From assembly GCA_964494505.1 (NCBI GenBank), contig CAZBRO010000025.1, positions 19,947 to 83,946 on the forward strand: a stretch of 64,000 nucleotides of DNA, written 5' to 3'. The notes under the pieces are model-generated. The model searched no databases and was not told the DNA's origin. It saw only the letters and a list, made by a program, of their open reading frames with translations. This document shows positions 34,473 to 43,350 of this stretch, piece after piece. A program made the position numbers and the translations under genes. The first letter of the stretch is position 1. Each line of letters opens with the position of its first letter. This stretch comes from CAIYRG01 sp964494505 (GTDB lineage Bacteria; Pseudomonadota; Alphaproteobacteria; Micropepsales; Micropepsaceae).

Positions 34473-37400
34473 ATGAAAATTCGCAATTGGTGTTTCGCCG
34501 GAACAGCTGCGACGATTTTTGCGCTGGCACCGGCCGGGATGGTGGAAGCGCAGCAAGTATCCGCAGCCCTGCGTGGCGACGTCACCGGCCCCGATGGAAC
34601 CGCCGTGCCCAATGCTTCGGTGCAGATCGTCAACACCAACACCGGCGCTACGACGACCACCACCACGGCCGCCGGGGGTTCGTTTACGGCGACGGGACTG
34701 CCCATCGGCGGTCCCTATACGGTGAAGATCGAAGCTCAGGGTTTCACGGGAAAGACGCTCGAGGGGATATCTCTCCGCTTGGGCGAAACCTTGCAGCTGC
34801 AGGTGACGCTCAATCAAATGGCGGTGGAACAGGTCGTCGTCACCGGAATCAAATTGCAGACGGCCACCGCTCAAGTCGAATCGCGCGGCGTAGCCAAGGC
34901 GTTCAGCAGCACCGACATACGCGACACGCCCCTGATCAGCCGCGATTTCAAGGAAATCATCCAGCAATCTCCCTATGCCTATGTCGATCCGGTGGGCGGG
35001 GGAAGCAATCCGCCGGTGCCGACGCTCAACCTTGCCGGCGCCAATCCGCGCTGTACGAACTTCCTGGTGGACGGGTTGCAGCAAAAGGACAATTTCGGTC
35101 TCAATCTTCAGGGTTATCCCACCGCGCGTTCGCCCATTCCGCCGGACTGGACCGATCAGATCCAGTTGGCGGTGACCCCCTATGACGTCGAATACAACGA
35201 CACCTGCGGCGGGGTGATCAACATCGTCACCAAGTCGGGCAGCAACGACTTCCACGGCACCGCATATTACGAGGTCAAGAGCGACAATCTGACGGGGTCG
35301 CAGTTCGACAATGTGCAGCACCTCGTCGTCGCCAAGCCGCTGATCGACGAAAAGGCCTGGGGCTTCACGCTGGGCGGGCCGCTTGTGAAGGACAAGCTGT
35401 TCTTCTTCGGCGGTTACGATCGCACGCTCAGCACGTCTTCGCCCTTTGGCGACGCCAATGCCGTCGGCCCGGCAGGTTCGGGCGCCGGACGTGTCGCAAC
35501 CAATATTTCGGAGGCGCAAGTCAATCAGATCGCCGATGTCGCACGCAGCAAATACGGCATCGACCCCGGCGACGTGACGGCTCCGTTCACCGAAGACAAC
35601 AAGCGTTACATCGGCAAGTTGTCGTGGCAAATCGACAACGACAACCGCCTGGTCGGCACTTATCAATACGCCAAGGGCGGCACGCTCGCGGTCAATGGCG
35701 GCAGCACGTCGACAACCAGCGGCCAGCAGGTCACGCTTCCCTCCGACTGGTACGTCGATGCCGAGACGCTGAAAGCCTATTCGCTGGAGGAATTCTCCAA
35801 ATGGACGGACAATTTCTCGACCCAGCTCTATGGCGGGCATGTCGGGGTTGTCGGCCTGCAATCGCCGCTCGGCGGGGTGTCGAATTTCCCCTCGCTCTTT
35901 GTCCGCACGCCGGGGCCCGATGGGGTCTATCAGTCCGCAGCGACCGCGCCCGGTTCCACCGACGATGGCTATGTCATCGTCGGCCCGGATTTCTCGCGCC
36001 AATACAACTACCTCACCTATAAGAACGATTTCGGCAAGGCGGTTGCAACTTTCAGCGCCGATCAGCACATCTTCAAGGGCGGTATCGAATATCACGAGAT
36101 AGCCATTCTGGACCAATTCCTGCAAGGCGCCGGATCGGTCGTCCGCTTCGACTCGCTCTCCGATTTTCAAAATGGAATCGTCGCGACGTCGCCGCTGAAT
36201 TCGGCGTTCACCGGCGGGACCGCATCGTCCACGCTGCAAGCCGGCAATTCCGTTTTTATCGCCAATGGAGCGATCACCCACAATCCTTCCGACACCGACG
36301 CAAATTTCAAATTCGGCATCGGCTCGGGCTTCATCGAGGACGAGTGGTACGCGACCGAGAATTTGAATTTCCAATTCGGCCTGCGCTACGACGAGTATTA
36401 TTCCAGCGACAAACCGGTGCTTAATCCCAATTTCGGCCTGCGCTACGGGTTTTCCAATCAAGGCAATCTCGACGGGTTGAATGCGTGGCTGCCGCGCGCA
36501 TCCTTTTCGTACAATCTAACGCCGGATTGGATGCAGCTTCCCGATACCGCGCTGACCTTGCGCGGCGGCGTGGGCAGATATTCCGGCGGGTTCCAGACCG
36601 TCTGGGTCACCAACAATTACGGAACCACCGGGATAACCTCGGTTGCCGCGGCCGGCATTCCCGGCCAGGGCTCTTTTTCCGGCGTACCGAGCAATCTGGC
36701 GGCAGCGGGCGTTCTGTCGGGCGGGCAATTCAATGAAACCACATGGCTCAACGATCTCAACACCGGCCCGCTAGCTTCGGCCTCCGTGCTGAAGAATTCG
36801 ACCGTCAACGCGATGCTGCCGAACTTCAAGCTTCCCAATACCTGGCGCATGAATCTCGGCACCGACATCACGTTCGGTGACGGCTGGCTCGGCAGCGGAT
36901 GGCAGGCGACATTCGATTTCCTGCATCTTTCATCCTACGCGCAGCCCTATTGGACCAATCTGCGGGTGCGACCCTCGACGCAGACCGCACCCGATGGCCG
37001 GTTCATCTATCAATGGACCTTCGATCCGGCGAACGGGAGGCCCGACCCGGCCGGCGGCGTCACCACCACGCCGCTGACCGGAAGCGACATCGGCATCGGC
37101 AGCGCTGACGGCGGCACCGGCACCTTCCTGATTGCGGCCGTGCAGAAGCAATGGACGGATACGGGCTTGGGCGATTTCAACGTGAACCTGGGATACGCCC
37201 ATTCGAAGGTGACGGACATCAGTCCGTCCACGTCGTCCACGGCCTCCTCCAACTACGCCAACCGCGCTTCGCTGAATTACAACGAACCCGAGGTCGGCAC
37301 GTCGGACTATGAGCGCGTGCATCGCGTTACCGCGCAACTGAACTGGAGCGAGAAGTTCTTCGGCGATTCGGCGACGCGGCTGAATCTGTTCTTCCAGCGG

Positions 37401-37988
37401 ATGTCCGGCCAGCACTACAGCTTCACCTTCAGCGGCAATCCCTTCGGGCCGACCAGCGGCGGCACGACGAACAGATCGCTTCTCTATGTTCCCATGACCG
37501 ACCCGGCCACGGGCCTGGTCACGGCCACCTCCGATCCGAAGGCGCTGTTCAAGAGCGGGTTCGACTTCACCGGCTTCAACGCCATGCTGAAGGCGACCGG
37601 CCTTCTCAAATATGCCGGTGAGATTGTGCCGCGAAATGCCTTCTCGGGCAGGTGGGACTCGCTTCTCAATCTCGGCTTGGAGCAGGAAATCCCCAGCGCC
37701 TTCGAGGGCCACCACATCGTGCTTTCCATGGCCATCTTCAATTTCGGCAATCTCATCAACAAGCATTGGGGCCAATATACCTCGCCCAATTTCTATCAGG
37801 CCTACACCGTCGCGACGGTCGACTCGTTGACGGGCACGACAAGCAGTTGCGGTCTTTCGGGCCCTGCGATCGCCAGCAAATATTGCTACACCGCTTTCAG
37901 CAGCACGGCCGCGGTTCAGACCAATTTCAGCACCACACGGGCGGCTTCGGTCTGGTCGATGCAGCTTGGCGCCCGCTACGAGTTCTGA
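34473..37988 (+). CDS. TonB-dependent receptor with N-terminal carboxypeptidase-regulatory-like domain
   Basis: 1171 residues. Signal peptide 1-26, then an Ig-like CarboxypepD-regulatory domain (about 28-112: LRGDVTGPDGTAVPNASVQI, FTATGLPIGGPYTVKIEAQG), then QVVVTGIKL as the start of the plug. The plug contains NFLVDGLQQKDNFGLNLQGY and DVEYNDTCGGVINIVTKSGS. The barrel ends in MQLGARYEF. This is the Oar/SusC-like layout used for large substrates. Start ATG 34473 with AAGGAGAAG; a longer frame runs upstream but lacks an SD. A terminator follows at 38000, so it is probably transcribed alone. Confidence 0.92.
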   Translation: MKIRNWCFAGTAATIFALAPAGMVEAQQVSAALRGDVTGPDGTAVPNASVQIVNTNTGATTTTTTAAGGSFTATGLPIGGPYTVKIEAQGFTGKTLEGISLRLGETLQLQVTLNQMAVEQVVVTGIKLQTATAQVESRGVAKAFSSTDIRDTPLISRDFKEIIQQSPYAYVDPVGGGSNPPVPTLNLAGANPRCTNFLVDGLQQKDNFGLNLQGYPTARSPIPPDWTDQIQLAVTPYDVEYNDTCGGVINIVTKSGSNDFHGTAYYEVKSDNLTGSQFDNVQHLVVAKPLIDEKAWGFTLGGPLVKDKLFFFGGYDRTLSTSSPFGDANAVGPAGSGAGRVATNISEAQVNQIADVARSKYGIDPGDVTAPFTEDNKRYIGKLSWQIDNDNRLVGTYQYAKGGTLAVNGGSTSTTSGQQVTLPSDWYVDAETLKAYSLEEFSKWTDNFSTQLYGGHVGVVGLQSPLGGVSNFPSLFVRTPGPDGVYQSAATAPGSTDDGYVIVGPDFSRQYNYLTYKNDFGKAVATFSADQHIFKGGIEYHEIAILDQFLQGAGSVVRFDSLSDFQNGIVATSPLNSAFTGGTASSTLQAGNSVFIANGAITHNPSDTDANFKFGIGSGFIEDEWYATENLNFQFGLRYDEYYSSDKPVLNPNFGLRYGFSNQGNLDGLNAWLPRASFSYNLTPDWMQLPDTALTLRGGVGRYSGGFQTVWVTNNYGTTGITSVAAAGIPGQGSFSGVPSNLAAAGVLSGGQFNETTWLNDLNTGPLASASVLKNSTVNAMLPNFKLPNTWRMNLGTDITFGDGWLGSGWQATFDFLHLSSYAQPYWTNLRVRPSTQTAPDGRFIYQWTFDPANGRPDPAGGVTTTPLTGSDIGIGSADGGTGTFLIAAVQKQWTDTGLGDFNVNLGYAHSKVTDISPSTSSTASSNYANRASLNYNEPEVGTSDYERVHRVTAQLNWSEKFFGDSATRLNLFFQRMSGQHYSFTFSGNPFGPTSGGTTNRSLLYVPMTDPATGLVTATSDPKALFKSGFDFTGFNAMLKATGLLKYAGEIVPRNAFSGRWDSLLNLGLEQEIPSAFEGHHIVLSMAIFNFGNLINKHWGQYTSPNFYQAYTVATVDSLTGTTSSCGLSGPAIASKYCYTAFSSTAAVQTNFSTTRAASVWSMQLGARYEF

Positions 37989-37999
37989 TCGCGCAAATT

Positions 38000-38023
38000 G
38001 GGAGCGTGCCGGTGCACGCTCCC
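38000..38023 (+). terminator. Hairpin terminator after the receptor gene
   Basis: Perfect 10-bp arms GGGAGCGTGC (38000-38009) and GCACGCTCCC (38014-38023) with a CGGT loop, eleven bases after the receptor stop. It is followed by GCTTCGCCC rather than a T tract. Confidence 0.65.
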
Positions 38024-38133
38024 GCTTCGCCCTGAGAATGTTACGAAACGCCAATCTCTAAGGGAGCAACCTCCAATCTGGAACGAGGCCGAGGCGGTGT
38101 TAGACTTGCCTCGGGAAGAGGAGGAGCTGAAGC

Positions 38134-38997
38134 ATGGAGCGCCCCAACAATCCGATATATGCGCTGTCGCCCGTCTGCGGGATCGCTGCCATCCTGATGT
38201 GCGTAACGCCCGTGACCAGCGCGTCTGCGGCAGGAGAGGCCGGTATCCCCGCATTGGCTTCGCATGATTTCGGCTGGGCGAAGGCCGCCGATGACTTTCA
38301 GGCGCCGCTCAGCGGCCCCGGCCCGGTGACGTTCGAGAAGGCTCACCCCTATATCCCGAACAACGACAAGGATGTGCAGGTGACGGTGCGGATCGCCGAT
38401 CTCACCAATCCCATTCTCAAACCCTGGGCCATCGAGCGGATGCGCAAAGCCAATGCGGATGCGGCGGCCGGAAAGGAAGCCTATGAGGCGCGCGCAAGTT
38501 GCCATCCGGGCGGCGTGCCCGGGTTCCTGGTGATGGGGCGGGTCAATCCGCTGTATTTCGTCCAGACGCCCAAGGAAGTGGTGATGATCAACGAGGGCGG
38601 CCCGGAGGTCAGGCGTGTTCACATGAACGTGCCGCATTCCGCCAACCCGAAGCCCAGCCCCTACGGTGAATCGGTCGGCCATTACGAAGGCGGCGATACG
38701 CTTGTCGTCGATACGATCGGGCTCTCGGACGATACCTATGTCGACAATTACCGCACGCCGCACACGACGGCGCTGCATGTCATCGAGCGGTTCAAGCTGA
38801 CGGATGGGGGCAAGACGCTGCAGGTTTCCATCACGGTCGAGGATCCCGGCGCCTTCAACATGGCATGGTCGGCGCGGCAAACCTACCGCAGGAACCATGA
38901 AGAGCCGATGCTGGAAACGATCTGTGCCGAGAACAACAGCGTCATCTTCGACGCGGCGGTCTCGGCCATCCCGGAAGCGAAGAAACCGGATTTCTGA
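38134..38997 (+). CDS. Secreted uncharacterised protein, GDTLVVDT-type family, member 3
   Basis: 287 residues with an N-terminal signal (IAAILMCVTPVTSASA). Same block order as members 1 and 2: IADLTNPILKPWAIERM, ASCHPGGVPGF, LYFVQTPKEVVMINEGG, RVHMNVPHSANPKPSPYGES, GHYEGGDTLVVDTIGLSDDT, NYRTPHTTALHVIERFKL, VEDPGAFNMAWSARQTY and the terminal KPDF. The conserved Cys and His of CHPGGVP and the VPHS motif could be ligands or catalytic residues; this is a guess. AGGAGGAG precedes the ATG. It sits between a TonB receptor and a ring-cleavage dioxygenase. Confidence 0.83.
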   Translation: MERPNNPIYALSPVCGIAAILMCVTPVTSASAAGEAGIPALASHDFGWAKAADDFQAPLSGPGPVTFEKAHPYIPNNDKDVQVTVRIADLTNPILKPWAIERMRKANADAAAGKEAYEARASCHPGGVPGFLVMGRVNPLYFVQTPKEVVMINEGGPEVRRVHMNVPHSANPKPSPYGESVGHYEGGDTLVVDTIGLSDDTYVDNYRTPHTTALHVIERFKLTDGGKTLQVSITVEDPGAFNMAWSARQTYRRNHEEPMLETICAENNSVIFDAAVSAIPEAKKPDF

Positions 38998-39030
38998 CGG
39001 CGGCGCGCCGGTCTGCTATAAGACCTTCGC

Positions 39031-40056
39031 ATGGCATCCGATCTGACCTCTGCCGATTATGAAGCCGCAAAGGCCCAATGGCGGAGCGCGCGTCTTGCGC
39101 CGCTCTGGGAAAGCCAGGTTGCCTTCAAAGAACAGGCGCTGACGCCCAAATCGCTGGTCTGGCATTGGAGCGATGTGCGCCCGCTGATCGACCAGGCGAT
39201 CCAGTTCGTGTCGCCCGCCAATGTCGAGCGCCGCGTGCTGCTGCTTTACGATCCCAATCTCAGCGCTTCGACGCGGGCGACCACCACCAAGGGCCTGAAT
39301 GCCGGGTACCAGGTCCTGCTGCCGGGCGAATCGGCGCGGCCGCATCGCCACACGATGGACGCAATCCGCTTCATCCTTGAAGGCGAAGGCGCGGTCACCG
39401 TGGTCGATGGAAAAGAATGCCCGATGGCCGAAGGCGATCTGGTGCTCACGCCGGGTTGGTGCTGGCACGAGCATGTGCATCGCGGCACCCGCCCCATGAT
39501 CTGGCTCGACGGGTTGAACAGTCCGCTGCATCGCTATCTCGGGACGGCGGAGTTCGAGCCCGGCCCGGTGCGCGGCTTGCCGGACATGCTGCCCGATGCC
39601 GCGTTCGCGGTGCCCAACATCGTTCCGGAAACGGGGAGCGCCAGCGGTGGAACGCACTCGCCGGTGTTCCGCTACACCTATGCTGCGGCATGCGCGGCGC
39701 TGGCCGCCGCTCCGAAGGGCCGCGATGGCGCCCGCCGCGTGCGCTATGTCAACCCGGTGAATGGCGGGCCGGCCATGGCGCTGATGGATCACCACATGGT
39801 CGAACTCGATGCCGGCGCGACGACGATCCCCTTCCGCGCCAACCATCATGCGGTCTGTTGCGTGGTCGAAGGGGAAGGCCAATCGAGCGTCGGCGATTCC
39901 GTCTTCGCCTGGGGTCCGAAGGATGTGTTCACGCTGCCGCCGGGGAATTGGACCGTGCACCGCAATGGGCCGCATCCTTCGCGGCTTTTCGTCTATTCCG
40001 ACCGGGAAGTCTTCGCGCGGCTGGGACTCCTGAAGGAAGAATACGGCAACGCCTGA
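39031..40056 (+). CDS. Gentisate 1,2-dioxygenase-like ring-cleavage enzyme
   Basis: A 341-residue cytosolic double-cupin protein. Fe(II) ligands of the first cupin are visible as His105 and His107 in RPHRHTMDAIRF and His145/His147 in PGWCWHEHVH, close to the positions known for gentisate dioxygenases. The second cupin (MALMDHHMVELDAGATTIPF, GEGQSSVGD) is retained. The family also includes salicylate and 1-hydroxy-2-naphthoate dioxygenases, so the exact substrate is open. It opens a hydroxylated aromatic ring using O2. An IclR regulator with an operator follows 68 bp downstream. Confidence 0.85.
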   Translation: MASDLTSADYEAAKAQWRSARLAPLWESQVAFKEQALTPKSLVWHWSDVRPLIDQAIQFVSPANVERRVLLLYDPNLSASTRATTTKGLNAGYQVLLPGESARPHRHTMDAIRFILEGEGAVTVVDGKECPMAEGDLVLTPGWCWHEHVHRGTRPMIWLDGLNSPLHRYLGTAEFEPGPVRGLPDMLPDAAFAVPNIVPETGSASGGTHSPVFRYTYAAACAALAAAPKGRDGARRVRYVNPVNGGPAMALMDHHMVELDAGATTIPFRANHHAVCCVVEGEGQSSVGDSVFAWGPKDVFTLPPGNWTVHRNGPHPSRLFVYSDREVFARLGLLKEEYGNA

Positions 40057-40095
40057 CGCGCTGCTTCCGGTTGATCTCGTGCAGCTTGTGTGAAA

Positions 40096-40116
40096 TCTGT
40101 TCGCATTGCGAACAGA
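40096..40116. promoter_or_regulatory. Perfect palindromic operator upstream of the IclR gene
   Basis: Arms TCTGTTCGC (40096-40104) and GCGAACAGA (40108-40116) around ATT, eight bases before the IclR start codon. The core GTTCGC...GCGAAC resembles sites of PcaR/PobR-type IclR regulators, so it is probably an autoregulatory binding site. Confidence 0.65.
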
Positions 40117-40123
40117 GGATGCC

Positions 40124-40906
40124 ATGCCCCCCGCCGAAGCAGCCGAAAGCCGCAATCGCGCCTATGTGACGGCGCTCGCGCGCGGCCTCTCCGTGATGAA
40201 GGCTTTTGACCACGAGCACCCGCAGATGACCTTGTCCGAGGTTTCGCGGATCGTCGGCCTTCCGCGGGCGAGCGTGCGCCGCGCGCTCCTGACGCTGGAA
40301 CAGCTTGGCTATGTCGAAAGCGACGGGCGCATCTTCAGCCTGTCGCCACAGGTGCTCACGTTGGCGCGGGCCTATCTCGCGTCGAGCCCGGTGCCGCGGG
40401 TGGCGCAAGGCTTTCTCGAAAACATCAGCGAGACACTCGGCGAATCCTGCTCGCTTTCGATTCTGCACGGGAGCGAAGTCATCTATATTGCGCGCTCCAC
40501 CCGCAAGCGGATCGGATCGCTGCACCGCGATGTCGGGGCGCATCTCCCGGCGCACTGCACCTCGATGGGCCGTGTCCTCCTGGCGGCCCTCCCCGACGCG
40601 AAGCTCGACGAATTCATAGCGGACGCAACCCTGGAAAGGTTCACGCCCTTTACGGTCACCGACAAGAGCGAGCTTAAAGCGCTGATCGAAAAGGTTCGGC
40701 GCAACGGGTACTCACTCGTCGATCAGGAGCTGGAAATCGACCTCCGCTCGATCGCGGTGCCGGTTCAGAGCGCATCGGGCCGCACCATCGCCGCCATGAA
40801 TGTCAGCTCGCAGGCGAGCCGCACCGCGAAGAAGCAGATGCTGGACCGCTTTCTTCCGGCCTTGCGCGAAACCGCGATGAAGATGCGGCCGCTGCTGATT
40901 GCGTGA
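40124..40906 (+). CDS. IclR-family transcriptional regulator
   Basis: 260 residues. An N-terminal winged helix (about 10-75: ALARGLSVMKAFDHEHPQMT, LSEVSRIVGLPRASVRRALL) is followed by the IclR effector domain (YIARSTRKRIGSLHRDVGAH, LPAHCTSMGRVLLAALPDA, GYSLVDQELEIDLRSIAVPV). This is the subfamily of PcaR/PobR/PcaU, regulators of aromatic catabolism that answer to ring compounds. Start ATG 40124; an upstream TTG would run through the palindrome at 40096. It likely controls the dioxygenase upstream and perhaps other aromatic genes here. Confidence 0.9.
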   Translation: MPPAEAAESRNRAYVTALARGLSVMKAFDHEHPQMTLSEVSRIVGLPRASVRRALLTLEQLGYVESDGRIFSLSPQVLTLARAYLASSPVPRVAQGFLENISETLGESCSLSILHGSEVIYIARSTRKRIGSLHRDVGAHLPAHCTSMGRVLLAALPDAKLDEFIADATLERFTPFTVTDKSELKALIEKVRRNGYSLVDQELEIDLRSIAVPVQSASGRTIAAMNVSSQASRTAKKQMLDRFLPALRETAMKMRPLLIA

Positions 40907-40920
40907 CGTGCACGTTGCGC

Positions 40921-40945
40921 GCCGGGCCGCGATATGCAGCCCGGC
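40921..40945. terminator. Hairpin between convergent genes
   Basis: 7-bp arms GCCGGGC (40921-40927) and GCCCGGC (40939-40945) between the ends of the IclR gene and the GlcG-like gene. There is no T tract, so it is a weak candidate for a bidirectional terminator. Confidence 0.35.
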
Positions 40946-40963
40946 TCGCTCAGGCGCGCGCGA

Positions 40964-41470
40964 TTATTTCGCGGCGGCTTGCTTGCCGAATACCGATTCG
41001 ATGCCGGCGGCCGCGCATTTCTCGCCGTCGCCGCTGGAGACGCCCATGGAGCCGATCACCTGGCCGTTCACCACGATGGGGACCGCGCCCGGCTGCGGGA
41101 AATCGCCCACGATGTAGGTGGGTGCCAAATTCTGGCCGCTCTTCACGATTTGGGCGGTCTCCGAACTCGCGCGCCGCCAGCGGAGCGCGTTCTTGGCCTT
41201 CAGGAGCGCCGTGTCGATGGCGTTCGGCGCCGCTCCTTCCATGGCGTGGGATTCGATCAGGTTCCCGCCCCAATCGAGCACGGCCATTGCGACGGTGGTG
41301 TTGTTCTTCTGCGCCCAGGCGGTGCAGCCTTCGACCAGCCCGCGGGCGCCTGCCGAACTGATGACGGTGATGGTCCGGGTCGGCGCGCCGGCGGCGGCAG
41401 CCCAGGAATCCGAAGCAGCGGCTACGGCAAAGAGGGCGGTAAGCGACAACAAAAGGCTACGAGCGCGCAT
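40964..41470 (-). CDS. Exported GlcG/HbpS-type haem-binding-like protein
   Basis: 168 residues. Signal peptide about 1-24. The GlcG/HbpS domain (DUF336) is visible in AMAVLDWGGNLIESHAMEGA, IDTALLKAKNALRWRRASSE and PIVVNGQVIGSMGVSSGDGEKCAAAG. Members bind haem or corrinoids, or act as small-molecule accessory proteins beside catabolic genes. The role here is unknown. Start ATG 41470 with GGGAGGAA. It lies downstream of the MFS gene at 42886 on the same strand with a 69-bp gap. Confidence 0.85.
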   Translation of the reverse strand: MRARSLLLSLTALFAVAAASDSWAAAAGAPTRTITVISSAGARGLVEGCTAWAQKNNTTVAMAVLDWGGNLIESHAMEGAAPNAIDTALLKAKNALRWRRASSETAQIVKSGQNLAPTYIVGDFPQPGAVPIVVNGQVIGSMGVSSGDGEKCAAAGIESVFGKQAAAK

Positions 41471-41539
41471 GTGTTCCTCCCGATCATGGCTGAGGCGCAC
41501 TCTATCAAGCTTGCAACCGGGCCGTCGAGGCGTGGCGCT

Positions 41540-42886
41540 TCAAGGAGGAAGGGGCATGCCCTTGGTCTCCGGCAGGAACCAGGGCACGAACAGGCCAACC
41601 ACATAGATGCTGCTGATGATGAGAGCCGCATTGGTGATGCCGCCAAATCGCGCCACCAGGGTTCCGGCGATGATGGGGAAAATCCAGGCGACCAGCCGGG
41701 CGCCGTTGAAGACGACGCTCGCCGCCGTCGAGCGCACTGTCGCTGCGAAAAGTTCGACCGGATAAATCGCCATCCAGGAAAAGCCCAGGCCCAGCGTGAT
41801 GACGCCGTTCAGAAAAGCGATTCCCGCAAAGACATAGAGATTGCCGGTCCACAGATAGGTTGCCCAGGTGACAATCAGCGAACCCGCGAACGTGACGAGC
41901 AGATAGGCCCGGCGCCCGATCCAATCGGCGACGAACCCCGACGACATGTAGGCGATGACTCCGCCCACTGTGTAGACGAGCGCAATACGTGGGCCCCAAA
42001 TGCCTGCCATCTCGCCTTGAGCCTTGGCCAATTGCTCGGCGTAAATCGGCGACCAGGTGGACACCGCCCACCAGCCGGTGGTGGTGGCGAGCGACATCAG
42101 GAAGGTGAGCCAGACCCGCCGCCGCGCTTCCGCCGAGCGGAAGAGGGTCGTGAGCGTGAACGGGCGCTTCTCGCCGGGCGCGGCCGAAATCGACCCGTCG
42201 ATCGCGTGCCAGCGCCGTTCGCGCACGGCGGTCATCCAGCGCTCGGATTCATCCAGCGCCCGCATCAGATAGAACACGCAGAACCCGGGCAGGCCGCCGA
42301 CAAGGAAGATCAGCCGCCAAGTCTCGTCCCCGAGCGGCTGGGTGAGGCTCAGAATGTACCAGACGATTGCCGCGAGCAGGGAGCCGGCCCCGAAACCCGA
42401 TTGCAGCAGGCCGAGCCCTTTGGGCCGCGCGTTGTCGGGCCAGGATTCGGCCACCAATGCGATGCCGGTGCTCCATTCCGCCCCGATTGCCAAACCGGTC
42501 AGGAACCGCATGGCGATCAGCATGGCGAGACTGGTGCTCAAGGCCGTCAATCCCGTGAGGCCGGCATAGAACAGCACCGAGAGCATCATCATGCGCTTGC
42601 GGCCGAAATAATCGGCAAGAATACCGCCCGCAAGCCCGCCGATGCCCCAGCCCAAAAGCGTGATGCCGATGGCGAGGCCGACATAGATGGCGGCCGAGGG
42701 CGCCCGCTCGGGCCTGAGCAGCGTATGGAGCGCGGGCGGCAGCGCCACGATCAGCGCGAAGGCTTCGTAGCCGTCGAAGATCCAGCCGAGATAGGAACCC
42801 CACAGCACGCGCCAATGCTGGGCGGTCAGCCCCGACCGCCAGGACGCGCGCGTCGCTGGAATAACAATGGATGCTTCAGTGCTCAT
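41540..42886 (-). CDS. MFS transporter, aromatic acid/sugar-phosphate type
   Basis: 448 residues with twelve predicted membrane helices. The AAHS-like signature GWIFDGYEAFALIVALPPAL in helix 1, GRKRMMMLSVLFYAG in loop 2-3 and RFLTGLAIGAEWSTGIALVAE in helix 4 point to proton-coupled uptake of an organic acid. Start ATG 42886. The location next to the dioxygenase/IclR and UbiD genes suggests import of an aromatic acid; the substrate is not deducible. Confidence 0.87.
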   Translation of the reverse strand: MSTEASIVIPATRASWRSGLTAQHWRVLWGSYLGWIFDGYEAFALIVALPPALHTLLRPERAPSAAIYVGLAIGITLLGWGIGGLAGGILADYFGRKRMMMLSVLFYAGLTGLTALSTSLAMLIAMRFLTGLAIGAEWSTGIALVAESWPDNARPKGLGLLQSGFGAGSLLAAIVWYILSLTQPLGDETWRLIFLVGGLPGFCVFYLMRALDESERWMTAVRERRWHAIDGSISAAPGEKRPFTLTTLFRSAEARRRVWLTFLMSLATTTGWWAVSTWSPIYAEQLAKAQGEMAGIWGPRIALVYTVGGVIAYMSSGFVADWIGRRAYLLVTFAGSLIVTWATYLWTGNLYVFAGIAFLNGVITLGLGFSWMAIYPVELFAATVRSTAASVVFNGARLVAWIFPIIAGTLVARFGGITNAALIISSIYVVGLFVPWFLPETKGMPLPP

Positions 42887-42972
42887 GCAAAGAATCGTCA
42901 CCCTCAAGGGAGGGTGGGATTGTGTTCATGCATTGGAGGAAAAATCAAAAGTACAAGCCAATTCGCCGCGGC

Positions 42973-43179
42973 TCATTCTGCGGCTTCAGACTGTTCAAGG
43001 ATCAGCCGCGCGATGAATTCGCTGTTCGTCGACGCATGCTGAATGTCGTAGCCGACCGGCTGCCCGTCGTCGCCGATGTCCAGCATGATGTCCTGTTCGA
43101 TCTCGATGGTGCGGCAAGACGGTCGAGGCCTCACCTCGACATACAGGCTATCGGGAGCTTTGTCGTAGCGGGTCTTCAC
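42973..43179 (-). CDS. DUF2283 family small protein
   Basis: 68 residues. The pattern YDKAPDSLYVEVRPRP then IMLDIGDDGQPVGYDIQHAS is the DUF2283 signature (Y-D-x-x-x-D-x-L-Y ... D-x-G-x-x-V-G-x-x-I). The family consists of small cytosolic proteins of unknown role, often paired with another small ORF as in toxin-antitoxin loci. GTG start at 43179 overlaps the stop of the small ORF upstream (GTGA). Confidence 0.72.
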   Translation of the reverse strand: MKTRYDKAPDSLYVEVRPRPSCRTIEIEQDIMLDIGDDGQPVGYDIQHASTNSEFIARLILEQSEAAE

Positions 43180-43304
43180 GGGCTGAAGGCTTCATCCGGG
43201 AAGGCATTGTCGACCGTTTCTCCATCCGACAGTAGCACGACGCGAATGCGCCCGTCCGGTTGGAGGATGCACTGCTCCGGTGCGGCGGATCTCCAGCGGA
43301 TCAA
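43176..43304 (-). CDS. Small ORF coupled to the DUF2283 gene
   Basis: About 42 residues from a TTG start: a segment QCILQPDGRIRVVLLSDGET and a C-terminal DNAFPDEAFSP. The stop overlaps the GTG of the DUF2283 gene. No SD is visible and the start is a guess. Hydrophobic beta-hairpin character and coupling hint at a real gene or the end of a degraded one. Confidence 0.35.
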   Translation of the reverse strand: MIRWRSAAPEQCILQPDGRIRVVLLSDGETVDNAFPDEAFSP

Positions 43305-43350
43305 GGCCGGGGCGGTGGCGGCAACCGTTCGGGTTCATCGCGCCGCGTTG

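Noticed and set aside
34359..36461. 700-codon open frame antisense to the Oar-like receptor
   Set aside because: Low-complexity translation rich in Arg, Ala and Gly, no domain, fully inside a well-supported receptor gene on the other strand.
40934..43042. 702-codon plus-strand open frame over the GlcG-like and MFS genes
   Set aside because: Opposite to two genes with clear motifs, signal peptide and SD; its translation is a run of Arg/Gly/Pro without structure.
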